The translations under genes and the position numbers were made by a program. DNA of 64,000 bases from positions 186,001-250,000 of the forward strand of contig OY811993.1 in the NCBI GenBank assembly GCA_963681505.1, read 5' to 3'. Source of the DNA: Eunapius fragilis. Taxonomy: Eukaryota > Porifera > Demospongiae > Spongillida > Spongillidae. The notes beneath the pieces are model-generated. The model was not told where the DNA came from. It saw only the letters and a program-made list of their open reading frames with translations, and ran no database searches. Shown here piece by piece: positions 1 through 10,233 of this stretch (position 1 is its first letter; every line of letters starts with the position of its first letter).

Positions 1-240
1 TGGGCACGCAGATCGAATAAATATAAATACTGCCTATTCAGACTGCTAGTTTACAAACCAAACCAATAGCTACAGATTACGCTTTTAATCAAATATAACC
101 TTAGTTTTGTAGTCTCCTGCTTTCTGTGCACGGACGTCGTTTGTAGCTATCAAGATGTACGTACGTCGGACGGCGCGCTCGAAATCACATTCACGTCTTC
201 AAGATGGGTGTGGTTAGGAGAGAGGAATGAATGGGTTAAG
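1..240. other. No gene seen
   Basis: Nothing recognisable in either strand beyond short open frames. Probably intergenic. Confidence 0.4.
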
Positions 241-590
241 CCTTTGGTGGGTGTGGTCTAAGCAGCTAGCTAGGTTATATGCAACCTGCCCACTACAGTA
301 TAAAGGGGTTTTATCTAACCGGAGTGATCTTAACCTGCTGCTATAGTGCCCTTCAGTGGGTGTGTACTTATTAGCTAGACATAAAGGGGTTATTCCACCT
401 GCCGCTACGTACTGTGCCCCTCAGTGGGTGTGGTCTAAGCAGCTAGGAAAATACGGGCGAAGCGACCTGCCACTAAAGTGCCCTTCAGTGTTCTTGGAGA
501 AGGAGTTTACCAGCCGCTGTTATCCAACCTATCACTACAGTGCCCTTCAGTGGGTGTGGCCTAAGCAGTAAGGCATAAAGGGGTTAAATT
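240..590. repeat. Degenerate short tandem repeats
   Basis: The phrase CAGTGGGTGTGGTCTAAGCAG recurs in variant form near 248, 356, 425 and 548, each followed or preceded by 'ATAAAGGGGTT' or 'AACCTGCC..CTACAGTGCCC'. Spacing is irregular (about 70-120 bp), so this is an old, diverged tandem array. The 71-codon open frame across it is a by-product of the repeat. Confidence 0.6.
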
Positions 591-917
591 CAATACCAAG
601 TACTGAACACATAGAAACAACATGACAAGCTTGTTCTGCTTACAGCTAACCAGCTGCTTTCCCCACTATGTAACACCATTTCATTTCTCCAGCACCCCTT
701 ATAAAATTTAATTCAAATACAATATATAAAGTTGAGGAATGTGGAATCTTGCACACTTAAGATATTTTCTATCAATGCTGGTAGGCACTTGGTCTGCTGT
801 TTCTGATATCTTGTGGGTATAAAGTCGTTGCAAGTCACCATCATACCAGCCACTCTTAGGTCCCAATGAGAGTGAGAGACAATACGATCCGCAATTCTCC
901 TTTGTGATAAGTAAAAA

Positions 918-1027
918 ACAACACACAACTATTTTCAAATCATACTGAACTCACCAGTTGTCGGAAAACAGTAAGATATCCACAGACCATAGGCATGCAA
1001 ACAGAGGTAACTAGAACAAAAGGGCAG
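918..1027 (+). repeat. Direct repeat flanking the satellite, left copy
   Basis: A ~110-bp segment (ACAACACACAACT ... AAGGGCAG) that recurs at 3102-3211 on the other side of the 324-bp satellite array at roughly 85 percent identity by eye, with a third partial copy at 3244-3290. The array therefore sits between direct copies of one sequence. Confidence 0.75.
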
Positions 1028-1118
1028 TGTGAAGGTACAGTATCGGTCAATAAAAACTTTATGAATCAGATTTGTAAATCAATCGGTAATTGTCTGTTAA
1101 ATCCTAGTCATAATTACA

Positions 1119-3060
1119 GTGGGCCCTCGCAAACCCTCCCAGAAGTTATGGGCCAGTACCTTCACTCTAGTGAACCTATTGGACACCTACCCCATATGAC
1201 CCCCACTGGCCTTCACACGCGTTGCTAATGTTCTACCCTGCTAACCTCACACAATCATAGTGACATTGGGCCCCCACCAAACACTCCCAGAAGTTGTGGG
1301 CCAGTACCCTCAACACCTCTGTCATGGGTTTGTGCTCTGTGACCACTCCCTATAGTAGACACTGGGTCTTGTGTTTGTATAGTCCCCAGTCTAAACCCAC
1401 AAATCTCAACAGTTGTCATGGCACCAACACTTTTATAATGGTATAGCATCACAGGGGAACTGGTAGGGTGACTCTAAGAGTGTTTTCACTATAGTGACCC
1501 TCCTGGACACCTAGCCCCTATGACCCCCACTGGCCTTCACACACGTTGCTAATGTTCTACCCTGCTAACCTCACACAATCATAGTGACATTGGGCCCTCA
1601 CCAAACACTCCCAGAAGTTGTGGGCCAGTACCCTCAACACCTCTGTCATGGGTTTGTGCTCTGTGACCACACCCCTTGGTAGACACTGGGTCTTTTGTTT
1701 GTATAGTCCCCAGTCCAAACCCACAAATCTCAACAGTTGTCATGGCACCAACACTTTTATAATGGTATAGCATCACAGGGGGACTGGTAGGGTGACTCTA
1801 AGAGTGTTTTCACTATAGTGACCCTCCTGGACACCTAGCCCCTATGACCCCCACTGGCCTTCACACACGTTGCTAATGTTCTACCCTGCTAACCTCACAC
1901 AATCATAGTGACATTGGGCCCCCTCCAAACACTCCCAGAAGTTGTGGGCCAGTACCCTCAACACCTCTGTCATGGGTTTGTGCTCTGTGACCACACCCCT
2001 TGGTAGACACTGGGTCTTTTGTTTGTATAGTCCCCAGTCCAAACCCACAAATCTCAACAGTTGTCATGGCACTAACACTTTTATAATGGCATAGCATCAC
2101 AGGGGGACTGGTAGGGTGACTCCAAGAGTGTTTTCACTAATGTGACCCTCCTGGACACCTAGCCCCTATGACCCCCACTGGCCTTCACACGCGTTGCTAA
2201 TGTTCTACCCTGCTAACCTCACACAATCATAGTGACATTGGGCCCTCACCAAACACTCCCAGAAGTTGTGGGCCAGTACCCTCAACACCTCTGTCATGGG
2301 TTTGTGCTCTGTGACCACACCCCTTGGTAGACACTGGGTCTTTTGTTTGTATAGTCCCCAGTCCAAACCCACAAATCTCAACAGTTGTCATGGCACCAAC
2401 ACTTTTATAATGGCATAGCATCACAGGGGGACTGGTAGGGTGACTCCAAGAGTGTTTTCACTAATGTGACCCTCCTGGACACCTAGCCCCTATGACCCCC
2501 ACTGGCCTTCACACGCGTTGCTAATGTTCTACCCTGCTAACCTCACACAATCATAGTGACATTGGGCCCTCACCAAACACTCCCAGAAGTTGTGGGCCAG
2601 TACCCTCAACACCTCTGTCATGGGTTTGTGCTCTGTGACCACACCCCTTGGTAGACACTGGGTCTTTTGTTTGTATAGTCCCCAGTCCAAACCCACAAAT
2701 CTCAACAGTTGTCATGGCACCAACACTTTTATCATGGTATGGCATCACAGGGGGACTGGTAGGGTGATTCTAAGAGTGTTTTCACTATCGTGACCCTCCT
2801 GGACACTTAACCCCTATGACCCCACTGGCCTTCACACACGTTGCTAATGTTCTACCCTGCTAACCTCACACAATCATAGTGACATTGGGTCTTTACCAAA
2901 CACTCCCAGAAGTTGTGGGCCAGTACCCTCAACACCTCTGTCATGGGTTTGTGCTCTGTGACCACTCCCTTTTGTAGACACTGGGTCTTTTGTTTGTATA
3001 GTCCCAGTCCAAACCCACAAATCTCAACAGTTGCCAGGCACCAACAGTTTTATAATGTTA
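1119..3060. repeat. 324-bp satellite array
   Basis: Tandem units with an exact 324-bp step: the phrase AGTGACATTGGGCC recurs at about 1258, 1582, 1906, 2230, 2554 and 2878. Five full units are nearly identical. The first unit (1119-1260) has an internal deletion of about 180 bp and the last (from 2878) is truncated near 3060. The period is 108 codons, so the same 65-residue minus-strand open frame repeats in each unit. That is a consequence of the period and is not evidence for a protein. Every unit contains AGTTGTCATGGCACCAAC, a near palindrome. Confidence 0.95.
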
Positions 3061-3101
3061 GGGTGAAGGTACAGATGCATCAGGTGTTATTCTAATTAAT
3101 G

Positions 3102-3290
3102 ACAACACGCAACCTGTTTTTAACCATACTGAACTCACCTGTTATCTGAAGACAGTAAGATATGCACAGACCATAGGCATGCCCACAGAGGTGAGTAGAA
3201 CAGAAGGGCAGGTACACCTGCATTAGGTGGTATTCTTGTTAAAGACAACACATAGCCAGTTTCTATCCAACAACTGAACTCACCTGTTCG
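3102..3290 (+). repeat. Direct repeat flanking the satellite, right copies
   Basis: Second copy (3102-3211) and a partial third copy (about 3244-3290) of the segment at 918-1027. Shared landmarks are CATACTGAACTCACC, ACAGTAAGATAT and CACAGACCATAGGCATGC. Confidence 0.75.
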
Positions 3291-4300
3291 TATCTTATAA
3301 GAGTACGTAAGAGAACGCACGCTTTACGGCGTTTTACGTACTGACGCCCACACACGCGCATACACACGAACACACGCACGCACTCGCACACACGAACACA
3401 GGCACACATACACACTCTCTCTGTGTCTTTTATTTAGGACGGTAACCGTATCATAGGCTTACCGATCATAGCGCGGATCGATCAAATCTGTGTGACAATA
3501 GAGAACGCTAGCGCGATCCAGCTAGATATTAATAAACAACAATAATAACTTAAGGGCATACAACCCTGTACACGTACATGAACGTGTTTGTCTGCATTTT
3601 GGTCTTCATGCAAGCATCGATATACTGGTGTCTGTGTACGAATATGTGTCTGCAAAACTCTGTATACAAAACGTTGGCATGCAGTGTAAGCAGTGGCGTA
3701 GTATTATTAGCGCCGGGAACATAATGGCTTGGTGTGCTGTCGGTTTCTTGCCCGATACGAAGGGTGGTGTGTACGTACCTAGCGGAAAAGAGGATATGTC
3801 ACACCCCCCCCCCCCCCCCCCCCCCCCCACTCACGCTACTCTAATGAGTACGAGGTTTCATTGACCGTGAAATGCAAAACACCAGTGGGAGGGCGCTTCT
3901 CTGCTTGATATTTACTAATTAGAGTGCCGCTTAATTGCATTTATTAACCTCGGCCCAACTTAACGTAGGTACTTGTATATTCCTATTACTGCGCACTATT
4001 GTGGGTTTATACTGCACACGCACGTTTCCGTGGGGGGGTTGATACGCGCCGAATACTTGTGTAATACTAAACCCCCCTTCATATCCATCTGCATACTGCT
4101 CATGGTATGTGTATATCTCGATACGAGTCAGGATATTGGTCTGCATACGCGCATGTCTGCATACCTATCTGCATACGTTAACGTGGGCAGACCTCTGCAA
4201 TCTCTGCATACGGTACTATGTCACGCAGTGAAAATTATTCATTGATCCCGATTGGATAACACGCCAAAATTTATTGACAAATTGCATAATACGTCTGTAC
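3291..4300. other. Intergenic; CA-rich tract and long poly-C run
   Basis: 3345-3420 is a CA/CG-rich simple stretch. Around 3750 the phrase GCCCGATACGAA, diagnostic of the G-rich miniature element family, appears just before a run of about 28 C at 3801-3828, so a remnant of that family may lie here. No gene recognised. Confidence 0.5.
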
Positions 4301-4339
4301 AAAACCTGTGCGGGTTTGGTACCCGACATTCCGCCAATA

Positions 4340-4705
4340 CGCGAAGGTCGGGCTACGCCCAACTAGGTGCTGTCCGCTTTAGGCCCGATACGAAAAGCGG
4401 GAGATGGGGAGGGGGGAGGAGTGCTACCCGCTTTAGGCCCGATACGAAAAGCGGGACAGGGGGGAGGGGGGGGGGGGGGTGCTGTCCGCTTTAGGCACAA
4501 TACGAAAGGTGGAGGGGGGGCAGCTTAGCAGAAGAGGGGGAGGTACCTTGTATCATAGATATTCTAATATCTATGGATCTATTGAATAGCGCGCGCTTTA
4601 CAATTGATTATTAACGACTTCAGAAATTTTAATAACTCAGGTGCAAATAATCTGGGGGAAAACCTAAGGCCCTCCTGCCCCCCCCCCTTGTCTCCGCCCT
4701 TTGCG
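4340..4705 (+). mobile_element. G-rich miniature element, copy 1 (left end lost)
   Basis: Contains three tandem versions of the phrase GCTGTCCGCTTTAGGCCCGA followed by TACGAAAAGCGG and a poly-G run. These are followed by a unique-looking segment (GCTTAGCAGAAGAGGGGGAG ... TTGAATAGCGCGCGCTTTAC) that is shared base for base over much of its length with 32395-32570. The right end, CCTTGTCTCCGCCC, is a variant of the terminal repeat of the 32-kb copy. No matching left terminus is visible, so this copy is probably truncated. No coding capacity, so it would depend on another element for movement. Confidence 0.7.
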
Positions 4706-5263
4706 GTGACGGTTCCGTAACGTATTCTAATTAACGCACACCCGTTTTCCCACGCATGCGTGGAAATAAAATAGTGCTTTGACAAAGGCCATCGGCGGCC
4801 GTATCAGTATGTCAAGTTTTTTTCAGCCGTGACACGGAAATATGCCTATGCAGAAGTCCCCTATAAAGACGGTCGAGAGAAATGCAAGCACCACGGGTGG
4901 AGAAAAGGTGGGCACTAATTAGCGTGACGTCGTGTGAGGGGAAAAGGAAGAAGGCGCTATAGTGAGGGTTACTGAGGGATGGCGTGCACTGTTACAGTGG
5001 CGGAGGGTAGTAGTGTTGGAAGGGATGAAGTTGAAGGAGAAAGGGGATGGATGGCATGAACTTGGGTGGTGATGATGCTCGAGCACGCACACAAATGCTA
5101 CTTAATGATAATGCGCAAGCGCGGCGCACTTGTGCAACCGCTTAATAGATAAAAAAGAACTGAGGGAAGCAATGAGCGCAGATGAAGTATGTACAGGAAC
5201 TAACAGGTATAAGGGATCCGGTGTAGGGTTGAACCCAGGGCACTAACCACATCATTTTTCATT
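4706..5263. other. No gene seen
   Basis: Unremarkable sequence between the G-rich element and the Merlin transposon. No conserved reading frame recognised on either strand. Confidence 0.4.
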
Positions 5264-6738
5264 TACTTCAGTTTAGCCCCAACCTACTTAATATTCATAG
5301 AGTTAATTAGTTATCAATTAACACTAATCAACAGATATTCACTAATTGAATATTCCGCGCACTGAGTGAACGTTGTCATGGCAACAAGAGCCTTGTGCAA
5401 TTGAGATCCTCAACACCTCAACGATTCACAGGATTCAGAGCATGCTCTGATGCTCCTCAGAGCATGCGCGGATCCACATGTTTAAAAAGGGGGGCCATGT
5501 GTGTTTCACATTTATACGCATATACTCGGTGGCGGAGATGGCTCATTAAGTTCCGAGGCTTTTTACGTATCCTTTGATAGAACCACTCACGTATTTCGAG
5601 CTATGCCGTGAACTGTCGGATCACGATTCAACGATTCGGTGGTGCCAGACGATGAAGCTCCTTCCATCTAGCAAGACCTGCAGCTGTGGAAGAGCCATGA
5701 ACCTAGTGAAAAGGAAGAGTAGTCCGGAGGAGCGGGCATGGCGATGCCCTAGAAAAGGGTGTTTGAAGGAGGTGGCACTGAGGAAAGGGATGTTCTTTGA
5801 AGGTATGTATGAAAGCTTTTTGACAAGATATGTGAATTTATCAACCCTCCGCTTTAACCACAATTCAGGCAGTCACTTGGAAATATTACAAATCTTGAGG
5901 TTGTTGCACCAGTGGTCAACTAAAACACCAGTTGGTAAAGCACAGGATGAATTAAAGGTGAGTGACTCAGATATATAGAGAGGGAAAGATATCTTCACTT
6001 GTTTTTCTTTTCATTTACACTTGTTAAGATTGGAAGTGCAACTGCCGTAGACTGGTACAACTTTATAAGAGACATCTGCATCCAGTATTTTATCGACCAT
6101 CCAGCAGTGATAGGAGGCCCAGGAAAGGAAGTGGAGATTGACGAGAGTAAATTTGGGAAGCGGAAATATAACAGAGGACGCGCCGTGGAGGGACACTGGG
6201 TCTTTGGAGGGATGGAGAGAGGAGGCAGAGATAGCTTTCTCGTCGAAGTGGCTAAAAGGGATGCTGCTACATTACTCCCCATCATAGCTCAACATGTCCG
6301 GCCGGGGACAGTCGTTTACAGCGACGAGTGGGCTGCATACCATCAGCTTGCCACGACTACAGGCAACGTACACATCACAGTCAATCACTCGCTCCATTTT
6401 GTGGATCCTCTTACTGGCGCACACACCCAAGGTGTAGAAGGCATGTGGAGTGCATGCAAAAGAATGATGCGCGAGGAACGGACAATGAATTCGAAGTTAT
6501 TCAACACTTATCTGCCTGAGTACATGTGGCGGCGAAAGTTCGGTGGTCCTGTAGCTTTTGGCCATATATTAAAGCACATAGCCGAACAGTACCCCGTGTA
6601 ATTTATGTGCAATCTTTATATGTTGAGCAGTGCCTAATTGGTAAGATATGGATTAGCTTTAACTAATCTGTTGATTAGTGTTAATTGATAACTAATTAAC
6701 TCTATGAATATTAAGTAGGTTGGGGCTAAACTGAAGTA
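5264..6738 (+). mobile_element. Merlin-type DNA transposon, apparently complete
   Basis: Bounded by long terminal inverted repeats: 5264-5337 begins TACTTCAGTTTAGCCCC and its reverse complement ends the element at 6738 (GGGGCTAAACTGAAGTA). The arms match over about 75 bp with few differences. Between them lies a two-exon transposase frame with all expected catalytic residues. I could not find a convincing 8-9-bp target duplication next to the arms, so the exact outer edge may differ by a few bases. At 1.47 kb with long arms and an open transposase this is a candidate autonomous copy. Confidence 0.85.
5574..6601 (+). CDS. Merlin (IS1016/ISXO2-like) DDE transposase, two exons
   Basis: Would cut and paste the surrounding element in the nucleus. 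Exon 1 5574-5957, intron 5958-6028 (GTGAGT..TTAAG, 71 bp, phase 0), exon 2 6029-6601: about 318 residues. The N-terminus has a zinc-ribbon-like set of cysteines (Cys36, 38, 58, 63). The catalytic triad is clear: Asp166 in EIDES, Asp227 in VYSDEWAAY and Glu265 in GVEGMW, the spacing expected for IS1595-superfamily transposases. The C-terminus (YMWRRKFGGP) is also typical. Length agrees with the family and there is no internal stop or frameshift, which is unusual in this window. The start at 5574 is the first ATG in frame; a start further upstream would need another exon. The intron is inferred, because both splice sites fit and joining them keeps the frame. Confidence 0.88.
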
Positions 6739-6784
6739 CAACCTGATCCATTCTGTTTCAAAGTTTCTTTCTGTATAATTCACC

Positions 6785-8900
6785 TCATGTTGTACCACTG
6801 TAGGCTAGCTTCTGTAAAAATGCTGGTGCCCATGGCTGTACCGTGTTTTGTCTGTTGGAGATACCTTTGATGTTAAATTCGCTGTGTTTCAGTACAAATT
6901 CCACGGGGACTTTCTTTTTATTGATTAATGTGACTTCCTCAAGGATCCTGAATGGTACTTTGTTGTTAAACTTTCTCATGAAACTGATGGCTACCTCTAC
7001 ACCTCCATCCCAGGGGGTGTTGGCCTAAAGGCTGCTCACATACATGGCCTTTTTCAAAAGTGACAGCCATCTCTATCCGTGGCTTCCAGAATTGTAGATC
7101 AGGTTTTGTGATGCGCATGAGAGTTTCTCCGTATTACGTACTTTGGTGTAAGAGGCTGTCCCTGCTATGGTGTTTCTGCACCAGAGTTTCAGACAACAGC
7201 CGCATTGCGTGTGGCCACAGGGTTTGATCATTCTGGGGATACAGTGGGATGTTGTTGAGGTGTTTATCTCCTGGGAGTGCTGCCCTGGTAATTTCCTTTT
7301 TGATGTTGGTGGTGTTTGGATGGCATATGACTAGTTTGTTGCTGTAGATGGTCTGGAGTGCTGGGTTTGCGGAGAGGTCTCAGTGTGTTTTGAGGTGTCG
7401 TAGTAAGGGTGGTCTCCCATTGATCGAATGTGGTTTTGAGGATGGTTTATAGCTGTTGGAAGGTGATTATCAGAAGATGGTGAAGTGCCTTATTGAAGAT
7501 GCGGTTAATGGTCTTGGCATTGTAGCTGAAGTGTACTTCGTGTGTGTTTAGTTGGGCTTCTACAGGGGTCTGATGAATTTGTGATGTGACGAAGTGCTTT
7601 GGCGAAGATGATTGATTGTTTTGTAGCTGCAGAGTGGTTAGATGAGCTGTGTATGTACTGGTGTGAGTTTGTTGGTTTGGTGTATGGTTTATACTGAAGG
7701 ATGTCCTTTTAGGGGTGCCTGTAGATGGTGATATGTAGAAAGTTTACGCTGTCGCGAGAGTGGGTGAATGCAATGTTGGGATGGAAGGTGTTGACGTCGT
7801 TGATAAAGTGTCGCGGCCATGTGGCCAGATGAGAAAAATGTCATCAATGTAACGTTTGTATAGCAAGGGTCTTTGAATTTGAGTGGGGAAGAATCGTTCT
7901 TCCAAGTCGCTCATGACAGAGGTGGGGGCAATGGGGGTTCTCATTGCCACACCAGATATTTGTAGGTGGTAATTGCAGTTAAACGTAAAGTAATTCTTTC
8001 CTATAAAGTTGAGGAGATGTTGCGCTACTATGTTGGGGTCCTTATCGGCTCGTTTCATTGTGATTGATGCATCTCTAGCCAAGGTCAAGAGTTACCCATT
8101 TCTCTGATGGTGTATTGATCTGGTGCATGTATGTCCAGGTGTTCCTCAAGTTTCTGACGTGTTTGGGATTATTTGATTATGCTATCTTTGCACGGCCCTG
8201 AGATACCTATTTTTCTCGCTCTTTAGAGAGGGTGATATTTTCTTTCCATGTTGACCCTTCCCCTTGGACCATAATTTTCTAACCCTTGAAAAGTGTCTCT
8301 CAAACGGGTTTTTATCTCCCCATCTGGTCCCTAGGCACAAACCCCATTCCCTTCGATATACAACTGTGGCAGATCTCTGCCCTCAACACAATCAGGTCGT
8401 ATCATTAACCTTCCTTTTGCCAGCTGGAGGGTTGACCAAGAAGCTTGTACCCACACACCAGTAACGCTGCTGATCGCTCTCTTGGACATTCTGTTTGTAA
8501 TAGATCCCAATGATTGTCCCTGAATCCTTGTTCACCCTGCACTAATGGAATGTATGTCAGGTCCACAGCCCAGCTTCTATTTAGTAGTTTGATTTCACTA
8601 CTTGTGAGTGTGTGGTTTGATGTGTTCACTATATTAGTGGGGACCACGTTAGGGTCTTTACACATCTTTTATCTGTACTTTGCAGAAACATGTTTATTAA
8701 CACGGTATACAGTATTTCTGTGTTTAAGTGCATGGGTTCTATGTTTACGTCTGTTCAACATCAGTGCTTTCCCATGTAAGAGCCTCTCCTTCCTCTCTGA
8801 CCTCCTCTGCCTCCTCTGCGTCCTCCTCTGTAGGGGTGGTGTCGCGGGGAGGGGTTGTCCATGTGCCTCTGCCCCCTTTCTCAGCTCGAGGTTCCAATGA
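6785..8900 (-). mobile_element. Decayed Penelope-like retroelement (PLE-2)
   Basis: Read on the minus strand from about 8900 down to 6785. Near 8665-8405 an N-terminal piece carries 'LTSSEIKLLNRSWAVDLTYI', the decayed counterpart of the conserved PLE phrase 'LL.RGL.FIPTP'. 8088-7744 holds the reverse-transcriptase core: 'GVAMRTPIAP' and 'RYIDDIFLIW'. 7740-7500 continues in another frame with 'SRDSVNFLHITIY' and 'KPTNSHQYIHSSSNHSAA', typical of the RT thumb. Stops and frameshifts separate the blocks. A GIY-YIG nuclease was not found at the 3' side. It is a dead copy, unlike in sequence to PLE-1 at 13.5-17.2 kb, so it represents another lineage or age. Confidence 0.75.
7744..8088 (-). pseudogene. 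PLE-2 reverse transcriptase fragment
   Basis: A 114-codon open piece with motif 'GVAMRTP' (normally GVAMGTP, one change at the glycine) and the catalytic box YIDDIF. This box, with Tyr-Ile-Asp-Asp, is the Penelope signature. The frame is lost on both sides by indels, so no full enzyme is encoded. Confidence 0.8.
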
Positions 8901-10020
8901 GGTCCCTCATGACTTCGAGAAGGTTGTCCCGGTCGGGGGGGGGCAGTGTTTTTTTTTTGTCACTGTTGGTTACGCTACTTGTCATGAAGGTACCACAACG
9001 GAGAGTTACGGAAGGCTGCCCAGCCGCAAATCTCTCCTTCAGTACCCATGGCATAAGATCCTCGTGCCCCATCTGACCAAACTGAAAGACGTCATGGGCC
9101 TGGAGACTGCCATGGGCCTGGGCCCGGGCAGTCTCCAGAGCCTGGAGGTATCGATGGGGGGCACCCCGCGTGGGGAACGAGAGGCCGTCTTCTACCCGCC
9201 TTACACCAGTCGATGCAGACTGGTCAGACGCCTTGTTGCAGGTGTAGAGCTCAACAAGAAGACGATCACCGTTACGCCCGTGGACCTGAATCTCGTCGCC
9301 CTTTATGGTGTCGGGACTTTGGTGGTAGTGGCATCATTTAATTGAGCTCCGTCTGTGACGTCATTCAACAGGCTGCCGTCACTGACATCATGCAGTGCCG
9401 AATCGACAGGGATGTGGTCCGTTCCATCGTCAGTGGAGCGCTTAACGTTAAACGCCTCCCCCCCATCCTGCTCATGCAGCCCAATCGACTCACACCTCGT
9501 CCACTCACACATCAGGCACGGTCCCAGCGAGCCCATACACTGACCACAATTCCCTTCAGCCATGCTATTGGCCATGCAAAATGCAGCGAAATAGCACAAA
9601 AAATATAGAGATGGCTAAGAGATACTCGAATAAAAGAGGGAAATAGATGGAGGACAAGGTGAGGCACATAAATACAAAAAGAGAGTAGTAAAGAAAACAG
9701 AGGGGAGGAGGAGGGTATGGGGGTATACAATAACAGACTCACAAATAAAAGCAATAGGTTCTGTTCAACTGTTACGCGTTTCGGCCGTTTACCAGCCTAC
9801 TCAGACAGTTTTCTTTGAGATTTGAAAGTTTAATCAGCGCATGCATGGATAGGTGCAAACCACCGTTCACACATCGCCCTTAATTGTGTGTTTCGTCAAA
9901 GAGGAGGGGTTTGTAGAATGGAGGACCCACAGCCGTATCTTTGGGGTGGAGACAGAGTACAGGAACCAGGCATCAGCACAGAATGGCTCAAGACGGCTAT
10001 CTAAGAATTCCATCAGCTAA
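8900..10020. other. Unassigned sequence between PLE-2 and the tandem repeats
   Basis: A 205-codon plus-strand open frame (8728-9345) crosses this part but its first half is antisense to PLE-2. The rest (9000-9345) has no motif that I recognise. 9600-9770 is purine-rich. No supported gene. Confidence 0.35.
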
Positions 10021-10021
10021 T

Positions 10022-10225
10022 GGTGGGTTGGGCGCGGGGCTGGCTGTATCGAGCTGGAATGATTGCTTTGACACCGAAGGAGACTTATTGCGACTGTATT
10101 GATCATGGTTGTAGGTGTTTCAGGGTTTATTACTAATGTATACCGTTATCGATGCCTACAGTAATGGACGTTTCATACTCCGCCGGTACTGGTCCACTCC
10201 CCAATGGATGTTCTCGTTCCAGCTG
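10022..10225. repeat. ~300-bp tandem repeat beside PLE-1, first copy, left part
   Basis: Matches 13239-13442 closely (shared: GACTGTATTGATCATGGTTG, CCTACAGTAATGGACG, CATACTCCGCCGGTACTGG). The copy continues at 13151-13238 after the inserted hAT element. Removing the hAT and one target duplication puts the two copies 299 bp apart. Position immediately downstream of PLE-1 (minus strand) suggests a terminal pseudo-LTR or 3' tandem repeat of that element; that is inference. Confidence 0.8.
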
Positions 10226-10233
10226 GGCTAGGT
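10226..10233. other. 8-bp target-site duplication, left
   Basis: GGCTAGGT directly before the hAT terminus; the identical 8 bp follow the other terminus at 13143-13150. A perfect 8-bp duplication is the hallmark of hAT insertion and indicates a fairly recent event. Confidence 0.95.

Noticed and set aside
1255..2748. Five near-identical 65-residue minus-strand open frames at 324-bp steps
   Set aside because: They follow from a satellite period divisible by three. No start context, splice signal or protein feature supports coding.
1119..3060. Possible CRISPR array
   Set aside because: Whole units repeat with no alternation of repeat and unique spacer, and the genome is eukaryotic.
5372..5385. 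GTTGTCATGGCAAC as an RFX X-box in the Merlin element
   Set aside because: One half site is imperfect, and the similar word GTTGTCATGGCACC occurs in every satellite unit, so such near matches are common here.
8728..9345. 205-codon plus-strand frame as a gene
   Set aside because: Its first half is antisense to the decayed PLE N-terminus, and the rest shows no motif and a poly-T/poly-G stretch.
9770..9810. GTTACGCGTTTCGGCCG as a functional PLE terminus
   Set aside because: Similar words are familiar from some retroelements, but I found no partner copy or structure here to support it.
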